Assembly: GCF_030445035.2 (NCBI RefSeq)
Contig: NC_080694.1
Coordinates: 68,649,147 to 68,713,146, forward strand
Reading direction: 5' to 3'
Origin: Dasypus novemcinctus
Taxonomy: Eukaryota; Chordata; Mammalia; Cingulata; Dasypodidae
Length of the DNA: 64,000 nucleotides
The notes under the pieces were generated by a model. The model ran no database searches. It was not told where the DNA came from and saw only the letters and a program-made list of their open reading frames with translations. Below, one piece after another: positions 35,853 to 46,386 of this stretch. Every line of letters begins with the position of its first letter. The stretch's first letter is position 1. The translations under genes were made by a program, and so were the position numbers.

Positions 35853-36311
35853 TGTGATGGTCAGGCTATTGTGTCAACTCGGCCAGGTAACTGTGCTCAA
35901 TTTTTTGGTCAAGCAAGCACTGGACTAACTGTAATACAAGGGCATTTATGGACTTTAGTTGCCATTGACTTTAATGCAGTGGTAAATCATAGATAGCTGG
36001 TTATAATTACACCAATCAGGGAGATTGCCATCAGCAATGAGTGATGCTTAACCCAATCTGTTGAATCCCTTAAAAGGGAAACTGATTTCAGCTTTGAGAG
36101 AAAATTTCCCAGCTCATCTTTGGACAGCCAACATCTCCCAGAACTCATTAAGCATCTTCACTGGTCTTTCATTGGAGCTCCTGGTTGCAGCCTGCCTGTG
36201 GAACCTGGACTTGTGCATCCCCACAGCTGCATGAGATACTCTGATATATCTCTTACTACCAACAGATATCCCTCGTTGATTCCGTTTCCCTAGAGAACCC
36301 TGATTAATACA
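35853..36311 (+). repeat. 3' LTR of the ERVL fossil
   Basis: It starts TGTGATGGTCAGGC after the purine-rich tract GACAAGGGGTGG and ends CCTGATTAATACA. Host sequence (TTGAGTTTGCAG) resumes at once and matches copy A at about 2362. Confidence 0.9.
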
Positions 36312-36584
36312 TTGAGTTTGCAGTTTTTATATATTAAAGCATGTCATATTTGTTTTGTGGTATTTTCTTGTTATGGAAATATTAGTTTAATATTTAATTT
36401 TCTGTGCTTTCTAGATTTGTCTTTATTGAATCCAAATTTATAGCTGCCAGAGAAATGTGTTGTCTTTTACTAATTATATGAATTTAATTTTAGATTTCTT
36501 TAGTTGATCTTTGTACAATCTTACAAGCTGTAAAACAAATTGACAGTTATGTTTCTTCCATTCTAATTATCATAACTTTTTTAA

Positions 36585-36740
36585 GGAAGTGGATATGGCT
36601 TGAGCAATTGAGCTCCTGCCTACCACATGGGAGGTCCCTGGTTCGGTTCTCCTGTGCCTCCTACAGAAACGAGGAAAACAAACAGATACAGTGGATGCAA
36701 ACAATGAAGGAGTGGGAAGAAATAAAATAATTTTAAAAAA
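36585..36740 (+). mobile_element. Short DAS/tRNA-derived SINE, uninterrupted (copy B)
   Basis: The complete head reads GGCTTGAGCAATTGAGCTCC, then GGTCCCTGGTTCGGTTCTCC, with an AAATAAAATAATTTT tail. This is the empty-site version of the SINE that hosts the class I provirus in A and the solo LTR in C. Confidence 0.8.
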
Positions 36741-36800
36741 CATATTTGCCATCCTTTTGTCTGGTTTTATTGCAAGTGCTTAGGACCTCCAGGATATTAC

Positions 36801-37399
36801 TGTTGGAGAAAAAGCATACACTGGGACACGGAGACCAATATGACCACAGGCAGAGAAAGAATTTATTGAGAAGCTTTCCCAATGGAGGGGGTCTAAAGAG
36901 AGACTTCAGCCCACTCCTGGAAGGGGGAGATTTGAATTTATACAGAATTTTCCTAGGCAGGGAAATGATAGTTAGTGGGAGGGGGGCCGAGGGTCCTAGT
37001 GGGGTACAGGGACCAATAGGAAGCCCTAGAGGTGAAAATTTTCTGTGATAATGACTAGAAAATAGTGGTTTAGGGAGTTTATGGTTTCTTGGAATACTGC
37101 AAGAGCAGATGTTTCTTTTGATCTGTAGGGATTAAAGGGTTTAATCTCCTTTCAATATGTAAATAGTGAAGGTTTCTGTCTCTTCTGATATGCAGGTAGA
37201 TGTAGTAAAGATCTCCATCTCCCTCTGATATGCAGATGGTGAAGATCTCCATCTCCCTTTACTCCTATCTCTATGGGTGTATCTTTTAACCTGTGGGAAA
37301 GTGCCATGCCCTCAGACATAGGGGAAGGGACTTGCCTTTTCCCAGTGTATATCAGGGGAAACTGAGCTACAGCTTGTTAATTATTGCAGACCTCTAACA
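36801..37399 (-). mobile_element. Solo LTR, antisense, copy B only
   Basis: A 599-bp block opens TGTTGGAG and closes CTCTAACA on the plus strand, with the perfect 5-bp repeat ATTAC at 36796-36800 and 37400-37404. On the minus strand CTCAATAAATTCTTTC (about 36,855-36,875) supplies a polyadenylation signal, fixing the orientation. The family is uncertain. Intact repeats suggest moderate youth. Confidence 0.82.
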
Positions 37400-37502
37400 A
37401 TTACTGAGTAGAAGTGATGATTCCTGGTGCACTCCATGACTTCCCTGCGGCGGCTTGCTCGGTCGGTAGAGGTGGGGTCTGGCTGCGGACGAGGGGTTGG
37501 TC

Positions 37503-37596
37503 CAGCTCTGGACGAGGGGTCGGTCCCGCTTGGGACGAGGGGTCGGTCCCGCTTGGGACGAGGGGTCGGTCCGGCAGCAGACGAGGGATCGGTCTC
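37503..37596 (-). repeat. 23-bp tandem repeats in the LTR
   Basis: Successive units of about 23 bp on the theme GGGACGAGGGGTCGGTCC are seen. They lie downstream of the LTR TATA box in its own orientation, that is, in R/U5 territory. Confidence 0.75.
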
Positions 37597-38028
37597 ACAA
37601 GGGATTGCGCGGTTCGGCTGACGGGGTCGCCCGGCAAAGCCGGCGACGAAGGGGTCGCCCGGAGAAGCAGGCGACGAAGCCTGGAGAAGCAGGCGACGAA
37701 CTGGGGACAAGGGAGGCCAGGCCCTTGTCGGGGGCTCTCAGGACTGGAGGGTGCACGGCAGAAGAACTACCGCGGAAACAAGGTAAACACGCAAGTCCAC
37801 CTTACTGAGGGAGAGGCAACAGTTTTATAGGGGCTGGGGAAGGCTGATTGGTCGAAGCCACGCCCTGTTCTGATTGGTTGCCGGCGAAAGGTCAGTGGGC
37901 GGTACTGGACGGGGGAGGGGTGGTGGTTAGGGATTGGCTGTCGCTGTTGCTGGGGGAAGGGGCAGGGTTTAGGGATTGGTGGCTGCTGTTGCTGGGGTGG
38001 AGGGCAGACTTGAGTTTCCCGCCCACGC

Positions 38029-38205
38029 CTGGCTGTTGCTGCTGTCGGGGGAAGGGAAAAGGGCGGGCTGGATTTTTCCGCCCACACCTGGCTGTTGCTG
38101 CTGTCGGGGGAGGGGAAAAGGGCGGGCTGGATTTTTCCGCCCACACCTGGCTGTTGCTGCTGTCGGGGGAGGGGAAAAGGGCAGACTGGAATTTTCTGCC
38201 CTGCG
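38029..38205 (-). repeat. Three 59-bp tandem repeats in LTR U3
   Basis: The copies start at 38029, 38088 and 38147. The first two are nearly identical and the third diverges at its right end. Each has CTGGCTGTTGCTGCTGTCGG and a GGGCGGG GC box. They resemble retroviral enhancer repeats upstream of the promoter. A more diverged fourth copy may precede them. Confidence 0.88.
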
Positions 38206-38489
38206 CCTGCGCAGGGAGAAGGAAGAAGGGTGCCGCCCCACAAGGCATCGGGTGGCGCCATCTGGGAGGAGGGGCGGCCGCGGAAGCATGGCTGCCGAGA
38301 AGGGGAGACCCGAGGGCACTCTGCGCCCATGCCGAGCTTCCTTCAGGGGTGGCGGTGAGTCCGACCAACCACCCTATTATGGGGGCAGCGGAATTAGGCC
38401 TACCACGGCCGCTCCCCTGCCAGGCCAGCAAACCACACTTCAGCCCGAGGGGTGACCACACTTCCCAATTTCAGACACAATGTCTTTAG

Positions 38490-38890
38490 GTTTTTTCATT
38501 TAAGTGTTATGTCTTCCATAGATTATTTTTCTATTTTTGAAAATGAGGTTAAAGAAATTTTCTTCGATGTCTACATTAAGAGCTGTATCATAAATGGACA
38601 CTTGATTACATGAAATGCTTTTTCTTTCTTTCCTGAGGTGAAGATAATTTTTCTTCTTTAATTTCTTCATGTGCTGAATCACAACTCTTAGTGTAATGTC
38701 AAATCGACCACCAATTATGGTACTGGACTCAGTTGGCTATTGGTGCTCGACCTAAGATTGGCCTATTATTTTCCTTTCTTACTCTGTCTTCCTCTGGCTT
38801 TGGTAATACTGAGAATCCAGGCTTATAGAGTGAGATGGAGAGTCTTCTCTCTAGTACTACATTTCAAAGTGTTGGTGTTTTGAAATTATA
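38490..38890 (-). mobile_element. L1 ORF2 fragment, antisense (copy B)
   Basis: This is the paralog of 9517-9910 and 58,930-59,325, with the same antisense phrases (AAGATTGGCCTATTATTTTC). In this copy no LTR follows at the GAAATT site. Confidence 0.75.
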
Positions 38891-39774
38891 CTCCCTGGAC
38901 TATTTTGCCAAATTTCGAAGTGAACATATTTGGACTTAGAGATTTCTCTATGGGATGATTTTTGACTATTTTTTCAATGTATTTGACCGTTTTATTTTCT
39001 CCAATTCTCCTACCCTACACTGAATCCCACATTTCCTGTTTGAACAACATTTCACACTTGTGCTGCTCTAAGCTGGTAGCATTAGCCCGTAAAGGGATGG
39101 AAGAAAAGTATTGCACATTCCTCTTTAATCAGGGCTTCTAACTCAGTTTGCCTCAAAATAAAGATAAAGTCAGAAATGAGAGCCTCTGGCATAAAGGGAA
39201 ATCACCTGAGGTGAAAGAGAAGAGATGCTCTGGGCACCAGGGTTTCCAGTAGGAATGAGTGAGGACATCTCGGCCCCTCCTGGGGACCAAAAACATCCAT
39301 ATTTGCTGTTTCTACTTGAGTTAAGTTGCATACATAATATTTTTGAAGAATTTGCTATTTCATTTAAAGTTTTTTAATAATTTGGGCAAAATCCTTCACA
39401 CCATTGCATGTTCTGATCCATCTTCTGGAAATACTCGTCCTTCTGCTCTTTTTCTGTCTAACCTTTTCTCTGTTAGGTCTCAGTTGAGCTTCGGTTCTTC
39501 AGGTGTTTATGGAGAGCAGGGTACAATGTTGTTCAAGTAGGAAGTGTGGGATTGAGTTTAGAGTGGGAGAATTGGTGACAACCAGAAATTGCATTTTGGG
39601 TCAGCTTGTTACTGCATGTTACACTAAATTGCCTCATTCTTCCAACTTTTAATCACACCACCTTTGTGATGAAATTAAGTATCAGTATATAATTCCTTTC
39701 TTAAGATGCAGGAATAAATAATCCAGACTCTCAGCCCATAAAATCACTGTACAGAAGTTTTTTACAGTTGGTCC
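38891..39774. other. Unassigned shared segment (copy B)
   Basis: This segment is paralogous to 10,315-11,176 and 59,800-60,600. No gene is recognised. It lacks the LTR present at the left edge in A and C. Confidence 0.55.
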
Positions 39775-41152
39775 CAGCAGCCCAGCTTTCAGAAGGCTCT
39801 CGGCACATCATGTCCTGCAGCGCCTCAGAGGTGCCAAGAGGAGGTAAGCCCAGCCCAGAGGAGGTGAGCTCGGCTCAGAGGAGGTGTGATGGTTATGCTA
39901 TTGTGTCAATTCAGCCAGGTAATTGTGCCCAATTGTTTGGTCAAGTGAGCAGTGGGCTAACTGTAATACAAGGGCATTGATGGACTTTATATCCCTTTTT
40001 TATTCTGTTTCCTGGGAGAACACTAATACAGGAGGTGAGCCTGGCCCAGAGGAGGTAAGATTGGTGAAGTGGCAGGGAAGGAGGAGACAAAGAGACGGTG
40101 GGCGAGGTGATCCGGTGAACCTGCTCCTGTCAAAGTGGAAGTCAAGCCAAAAAAGGCAGTGGGAAAGGATAAAACTTCAGACAAAAAATAAAATCAAAAG
40201 GCAAAAGGGGAGCCAAGGAAAATCAAGCTGAAGTGACTAACCAAGAAACTAAAGAAGATGTACCTGCAGAAAATGGAGAAACTCAAAATGAGGAGAGTCC
40301 AGCCTCTCATGCAGCAGGAGAGGAAGAAGCCAAGTCTGGTTCATACCCTGTACCATATCTTAGCATGGTCTCTGTGGCTCCCTTCTGTACAATCCAGAGG
40401 AATATGGAATCAGCCATTTTGCAAATGCAAGTTTTTTAGTAGCTCTAGAAGAAACATTTTTAAGAAGGCCATTGGAATCCCAGCCCATCCCATTTTTTAA
40501 CAGTGTAAATGCTTTTTTTAAGAGTGTAAATCACTTGCTGGTTGTTTGTTTTTTGGTACAATCTGAAAATAGTGGGATTTTGAATTATGAATTTGAATTA
40601 TGGGAGGCTTTGACTCTCTTGGGGTCAACATTCCTTGGGGGGGAAGCTGGCAATTTTTATAACCTATGATACAACCCACACTAAATGGTGAGCTGGACTC
40701 TCAGTCATGCATTTGATATGCGTTGAGCATTTTAAAGTACTCCTGTTTCCCTGTCTTTTCCTAGACATGTCTCTTAAAACAGACCCTGATCTTGGCCCCC
40801 CCTCTAGAACTCCATAACCTCCTGGCCGTGGTCATCCAGTTTCTCTAGTACCTTCCTCACCTGCTGTAAAAGATTGGAAATGTGAGTATGTATTGTGTAT
40901 GGCATTAAATTTTTAATCTGTGGGACTTAACGAGGTAAGTTTGTCAACACTTGACGATATTAGTACTTGATATCCTCTTAAGGGAAATTTGACTTTAATT
41001 TCTAAATTGGAATGTACTGGAATAATTTTAGAAAGACAACTACATTGTTTAGGTTTTCAGTCAATACATTAAGCTGCGTATGAACTGTTCATAACGTCTG
41101 TGCTGATCCCCAAAACAAACAATAAAATCTCAATTATATAAGAAAAATTTTT
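39775..41152 (+). pseudogene. HMGN1: HMGN1 processed pseudogene, copy B
   Basis: A 5' UTR-like stretch is followed by about five 20-bp GAGGAGGTGAGC-type units interrupted by an ERVL-type LTR fragment (39,886-40,031). Then comes the HMGN1 body (near 40,140-40,345; a frame reads AENGETQNEESPASHAAGEE at about 40,265-40,325), the long 3' UTR, AATAAA at 41,121-41,126 and an A-rich end. The frame is broken and the nucleosome-binding segment is degraded. It sits 23 bp upstream of the tRNA-Arg remnant. Confidence 0.88.
39886..40031 (+). mobile_element. ERVL-type LTR fragment in the HMGN1 pseudogene
   Basis: It starts GTGTGATGGTTATGC and ends ACACTAATACA, matching both ends of the 459-bp ERVL LTR at 27352 and 35853, but it is only about 146 bp long and so lacks the middle. 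It lies within the short GAGGTG repeat array of copy B. GGAGG-type sequence on both sides may be its target repeat. Confidence 0.75.
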
Positions 41153-41175
41153 TTTTGCGAAATGGTTGTTACGAG

Positions 41176-41245
41176 ACCACGTGGCCTGAAGGATAAGTCG
41201 TCTAACTTCGAATCAGATTAAGGGTTCGAATCCCTTCCTGGGTGA
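41176..41245 (+). pseudogene. tRNA-Arg(TCG) degenerate copy, copy B
   Basis: It starts GACCACGTGGCCTGAAGG and keeps anticodon TCG and a B box GGTTCGAATCC. The variable region is shortened by about three bases, and the acceptor 3' strand (CCTGGGT) pairs poorly with GACCACG. Pol III transcription is conceivable, but the tRNA fold is compromised. Confidence 0.75.
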
Positions 41246-42165
41246 GCTCCTATTTTCCACACACCCGCTGTTGTCCCGGTCTCCACCCCCTTCCCGTACC
41301 CCATCCCACCCCTCAAACTCCCAAACCGAGGTTACGGCCCTGGGAAAAGATGAGCCAACAGCCTCTCCAGGGGATCCTGTGTCCAGTGGATCTCCCCTGA
41401 TCTGGCAGGTTGGAAAGGAGGCTCCTGGCCACGGAGCGCGGGGAGCGGCAGGAAAAGTCAAGTTCTGGTCGCGGGGTCCCCGAGGCCTCCACTGGCGCAG
41501 AGCGTGCGCTCCGTGACTCGGCGGCCAAATTAAATATGTGCGCCTCATATGCGCACTCAAAAGGGACTGTATGGGAAGTACCTGCCTTTTGAAGTCAGTT
41601 TAAACGTCGCTCCTTTTCGAGAGGAAAAGTTCCCCCAGTTTAGAGGCGCTGGAGAAAGAGAACCCCCCAAAACCCCACACCCCGCCCCTGCTTAGGGGCG
41701 CCCCGGGCGCGGCGCGGTCTCTCTAGCCCCAACAGCGCCGCGGGGTTCTCCCGCACGTCGCGGTGACGCAGCGTCAGGAACTGACCTTGAGGAACGAGGT
41801 TAAACTGAGACCTGAGCCCCCGAAGGGCGAGCCCAGAGAGCCTGGACGACTACGGGGCGGCTTCTGCAGAAGGGAAGGAATCCGGACAAACGCGTGAACA
41901 GTGAGATGAATGGACAGGATGTTAGAGCACTGCCCCTTACCACGTCAGATCCAAGGAGGAAGAGCACATGTGAGCGTCTTCAACCGGAAATAGATGGAAT
42001 TCGTTGACAAAAATCTTCCTACCGAGGAAATGCTATGCCCCATCGCTTCCTGGATACCTCTCCAAAACGTTGAGAGAATAAATAAGACACAAACTCTTCC
42101 ACAGGACAGAAAACGGGAAGGCCCAGGACTACCTTTTTAAACAGCAGAACGCCATGAAATTGTTT
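41246..42165. other. CpG-rich shared block after tRNA-Arg (copy B)
   Basis: This is the paralog of 12,801-13,690 and 62,121-62,990, with the same conserved core (CGCACGTCGCGGTGACGCAG near 41,751) and a peptide-like frame LRPEPPKGEP after it. No gene is recognised. Confidence 0.5.
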
Positions 42166-42169
42166 TTCA

Positions 42170-44290
42170 GATAATGTATTTTCAACAGCTTTATTGAGCC
42201 ACAATTGACATGCAGTAAGCTGCACGTATTTAAGTGTATGCACAAATTGGTACATGTTTACACTCTTGAGACTGCACCCACAGCAAAGCTCCTAAACATA
42301 GATATCACCCCCAAAATTTCCTCCTGCCGTTTTTTTATCATAGAAGTTGAGAAGTTACAGAATAGTCATGGGTTAAATTCAGGATTCCCATATTTGACCC
42401 TATTATTAACACCTCGCATTGGTATGAACCATTTGCTGCAATGAATAACAACACATTTTTATAATTGCACTATTAATTACAGTTCATGGTTTTACTTAGG
42501 GTTCGCTATGTAGCAGAAGCCCGTGAATTTTTTTTTTATTTTTTATTCTGTAACGTATGTACAACATAACATTTCCTGTTACAACCACATACAGATATAT
42601 ATGTCAGTGCTGTTAATTACATTCACAATGTTGGCTAACATCACCACCATTCATTCCTAAAACATTTCCAGCTTTCAAACAGGAACCCTGTACATTTTAT
42701 GCCTAACTTCCCATCCCCTATCCTCATCCTGTCCCCTGGTAAACTATATTCTAGAGTCTGACTCTATGAGTTTGCTTATTCTAATTATTTCATATCAATG
42801 AGATCATACAATATTCATTCTTTTGTGTCTGGCTTTCTTTGCTCCACATCATGTCCTCAAGGTTCATCCACTTTGTCACATGGATCAGGACTTCATTCCT
42901 TTTTAGTACTGAGTAATATTCCATTGCATGTATATACCTATTCCACATTTTCTTTATATGTTCATTGGTTGATGGGCACTTGGGTTGCTTCCATCTTTTG
43001 CAATTGAGAATAATGCCACTAGGAAGATAGTGTGCAAACATCTGTTTGAATCCCGACTTTCCGTTCTTCTGGGTATAGGTATAGTAGTGGTATTGCTGGG
43101 TCATGTGCTGATTCTATACTTAGCTTTCTGGGGAACTGCCGGGAAGCAGTTTCCAGAGTGGCTGCACCATTTCACATTGCCATCAGCAATGAATGGCTGT
43201 TCTTATTTCTGTACATCCTCTCCAACACCTTTTTTTGCTTTTTTGCATTTGTTTTGTTTTATTTTTAAGAAGCTTTAGATTACGTAAATGCTACATCAAA
43301 AACAAGGCAGGAGAGCACATGTAGCTAAAGTGGTTGAGTGCCAGCTTCCCTGGGTTTGTTCCCTGGTACCTCCTTAAAAAAATGAATCTGTATATGTAGG
43401 GGTTTGGGATTCCAATATACCCTCTAGCACATTTCCCCATTAATGACATCTTTCATTAATGTGGTATATTTGTTACAATTGATGTACAAGTATTGAAGCA
43501 TTGCTACTAGCCATGGCCTATAGTTAGCATTATGGTTTACACTTTGCACTGCAACATTTTATAGGTTTTGACAAAATGTATAAGGTCCTGTATCCGTATC
43601 CATCTTTGAAATGTCATGAAGAACAATTGCAGTGCCCCCAAAATACCCCATGTTACATCTATTTTTCCCTCTCCATCCCCTAAGAACCACTGCTGACCAC
43701 TCTCTTTATACCAGGCTACAAGTTATCCCAATACTAGATTAATAATAACTTTATTTTAGTTCATAGTTGCATTCTACCCTTATGTTTGTTCATTCCTCAA
43801 TCTTGAGGATTTTGATGGTGATGTGCACTCTGCTTCCAAGTGAGAATGGGTTTAGATCTCATGGGACAGATGGATGGAACTGTCTTGCTTGCAGTTGAAG
43901 ATACACCAAAGTTTTTGGTTTGGGCATTGTCCATCACCATCCTTTTGTTAGTTGTACTGGATGAGTCTGATAAACTGGAGAGGAGTTGTTGGCTGCAAAT
44001 CTGCTGAGATTTAGGGCTCAACCAGCATAAGGACAGCTGGAAGATTTACGTCTCTGGGACAGACATTTAATGGGTATAATGCTAATTATAGGTTCAAATA
44101 AAGGGGGCCCAAGAACCATATGTAGGACAATTATAAATGAGTCTGAGTCTGATACTTTTGGGGGTAGGTTATTATACATTCCAAGGTAAGGCCCACTGAC
44201 AGCATACAGAATTCCTGGAATTGTCTGCCCTGCGTATAGTTTCTAGATGTCTCTAGAGCCTCATGAGCATCTCAGCTGAAACTCTGGAAG
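42170..44290 (-). mobile_element. L1 3' end, antisense (copy B)
   Basis: Several old L1 3' pieces lie on the minus strand. At 42790-43104 the minus frame is recognisably the ORF2 C-terminus (for example IHAMEYYSVLKRNEVLIHVT). The remainder is 3' UTR, including TTTGTTACAATTGATGTACA (43,470) and AGTTGTACTGGATGAGTCTG. A short SINE remnant lies at 43,312-43,380. Confidence 0.8.
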
Positions 44291-44559
44291 TTGTTATTTA
44301 CAAGTAATTTATTCCTGTCTTTGAGTCAATAGAGTAAACCAATGACTGACCCATAACGAATACTGATGCATATCTTTAATTAAATGAACAGACAATAATG
44401 TGCATGGCTATGGTTTTTAATCTACTTGAAAGCAAACAATGACTGTAGACTATATTAAATTATTTTCAATATATGGAAACAGAAAATTAATCCCCACTTA
44501 TTTCTTTGTTATAAACTTAAAACTTTCCTTTAGAGCTGAGGACTCAGGGCTCCCATCCT

Positions 44560-44705
44560 TCTTTCTCTCCTTTCTCCCTTCCTTCTTTCCTTTCTTTCTT
44601 ATTTCCTTCCTTTCTTCTTTCCTTTCTTTCTTCTTTCCTTTCTTCTTCCTTTCTTTCCTCTTTCCTTCCTTCTTTCCTTTCTTCCATCCCTTTTTCTTTG
44701 TTTCT
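44560..44705 (+). repeat. Pyrimidine (TTTC/TTCC)n microsatellite, copy B
   Basis: About 145 bp of CTTT/TTCC units, longer than the copy A paralog (17,005-17,115). It is flanked by the same L1-like sequence. Confidence 0.9.
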
Positions 44706-45631
44706 TATCTTTCATGGGTATGAACTCAAGTTGTCTCTCATTCCAAAGGTTATATTCCTTTGCTGTTGATTATTCATTTCAATGCTCAAAATTTTCAAGA
44801 TTTTCCTAGGAGATTGTGTGTCATCTTAAGTATCCTGCCAACTTTGAACACTTGTGTTAATATTATTCTATAAAACTGGGTGATAGCAATGTGTAATTTT
44901 TACATTGTGCAGAAATATTAATTAATTTTTTAAATAAAACCAAGAATGAAAGGGAGATATTACAACTGACCCCACAGAAATAAAAAGGATCATGAGAGGA
45001 TATTATGAGAAAGTATATGCTAACAAATCAAGCAATCTAGATGAAATGGACAGATTCTTAAAAATGCACACACAAATACCCAATGTACATTGACTCTACA
45101 AGAAATACAGGAAATCAACAAACCAATCGCAAGCAAAGAAATTGAATCAGTCATCAATAATCTTCCAAGAACAGAAAAATCCAAGATCAAATGGTTCATA
45201 GGTGAATTCTACCAAACATATCAAGAAGAATTAGTACCAATCCTGTTTAAACTCTTTCAAAATTGAAAAGAAGGGAAAATTACCCAACACATTTTATGAA
45301 GCCAACATCACCCTAATACCAAAGCATATAAAGATACTATAAGAAAAGAAACTTACAGACCAATCTCTCTAATAAACATAGGTGCAAAAATTCTCAACAA
45401 AATCCTTGCAACTTGAATCCAACAACATATAAAAACAATTACAAGTCACGATGAAGTGGGATTTATTCTTGGTGTGCAAAGGTGGTCCAACATATAAAAC
45501 CAATTAACAAAATAAACCACATTAACAATTCAAGGACAAAAAACACGTGATCATCTCAATTGATGAAGAAAAGACATTTGACAAAATCTAGCACCCTTTC
45601 TTGATAAAAGCAATTCAAAAGATAGATATTG

Positions 45632-46386
45632 TGGGATCCAGTGGGTCCTAAGGCCTGGCTCCCAGTCCCTAAGGGAAACAGCCCACAGCCACCTGCCTAC
45701 CCCAGGACACAAGTTAAAACATAACAACACACAGCCACCTGCCTACCCCAGGACACAAATTAAACCATAACAACCTCACATAGGAACAATGTACACTTCA
45801 CCAGACTCCAATCATATAAGTCTGTTATGAAAGTTTTTGTCCTGAGATCTCAGTCCTATGGGAGCACTAACCATTCTCTGAACTGCTGCCTTTGGAGAGT
45901 CTGTAGGCCTCACTAGATAGAGACTATATCTAATTCTGTGCCATGTGCCTGCTGTGGTCTTTAGACTTTTTTTTTCTCTCCCCTCCTCCCCAGTTGTCTG
46001 CTCTCTGTGTCCATTCGCTGTGTGTTCTTCTGTGACCACTTCTATCCCTATCAGGGGCACCGGGAATCTGTGTTTCTTTTTGTTGCATCTTGTTGTGTCA
46101 GCGGCACCATTCCTGGGCAGGCTAAACTTTCTCTTTCACGCTAGGCAGCTCTCCTTACGGGCATACTCCTTATGAGTGGGGCCTTGTGTGCATCAGCATT
46201 GTGCGTGGGCCACCCCACACAGGCCAAGGAGGCCCGGGGTTTGAACCGCGGACCTCCCATGTGGTAAACGGATGCCCTAACCACTGCATTGAGTTTGCTT
46301 TCCCCTGCTGTGGTCTTGACGCTGCCCCACCTGTGTGCTTCAGGAGTTGATTTGCAACAGGTGTTCAGGAAATTTCCTCAGCATAA
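45632..46386 (+). mobile_element. LTR-like insertion in L1 (contains a SINE)
   Basis: The block starts TGTGGGATCC and ends GGTGTTCA, splitting L1 ORF2 cleanly, which suggests a solo LTR. No clear target repeat was seen. It contains a tandem duplication of about 50 bp near 45,670-45,775 (each with CAGCCACCTGCCTACCCCAG). The family is unknown. Confidence 0.5.
45962..46303 (-). mobile_element. DAS SINE, antisense
   Basis: This is a reversed DAS SINE (CCCCAGTTGTCTGCTCTCTG; head at right, CGGACCTCCCATGTGG) with a perfect 14-bp target repeat CCTGCTGTGGTCTT at 45,948-45,961 and 46,304-46,317. It is internally shortened compared with the SINE at 4233. Confidence 0.9.

Larger units (their letters stand above)
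27352..36311 (+). mobile_element. ERVL provirus (fossil), copy B only
   Basis: Two 459-bp LTRs (27352-27810 and 35853-36311) bound a gag-pol interior with no env, as in the ERVL family. Immediately after the 5' LTR lies a primer-site-like sequence resembling the tRNA-Leu type. The parts in order are a gag-like region (about 27,830-29,630), protease-like (about 29,640-29,930), reverse transcriptase (29,930-30,227 and 32,731-33,250), RNase H (to about 34,200), integrase (to about 35,060) and the dUTPase domain characteristic of ERVL (about 35,170-35,500). The flanks TAGAG/TTGAG suggest a 5-bp target repeat. It carries numerous breaks and a nested 2.5-kb retroposon. The LTRs differ at roughly one base in ten by eye, so it is tens of millions of years old. 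Confidence 0.9.
37446..38460 (-). mobile_element. Long GC-rich solo LTR, class II-like, copy B only
   Basis: A 1015-bp block opens TGCGGCGGC and closes GGTGACCACA on the plus strand, flanked by the perfect 6-bp repeat CTTCCC (37440-37445 and 38461-38466), as in class II retroviruses. On the minus strand several CCAAT boxes (read ATTGG near 37,849, 37,873, 37,932 and 37,974) precede a TATAAAA at about 37,823-37,829. It contains three 59-bp direct repeats and shorter 23-bp repeats. Very high CpG content and exact flanks point to a young insertion. Confidence 0.87.
19726..44860 (+). repeat. Segmental duplication copy B (core)
   Basis: Homology with copy C begins at about 19,726 (AAGATTTGGA, matching about 53,545) and homology with copy A begins at about 21,996. 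Copy B is enlarged by B-specific insertions: antisense L1 (about 23,780-26,030), an LTR-like block, the ERVL fossil and two solo LTRs. It lacks the class I provirus/LTR and the 9917-type LTR that A and C share. Confidence 0.82.

Noticed and set aside
37381-38489. Overlapping long frames of 100-213 codons on both strands
   Set aside because: They fall inside a GC-rich LTR with tandem repeats, where stop codons are rare by composition. No domain is recognisable.
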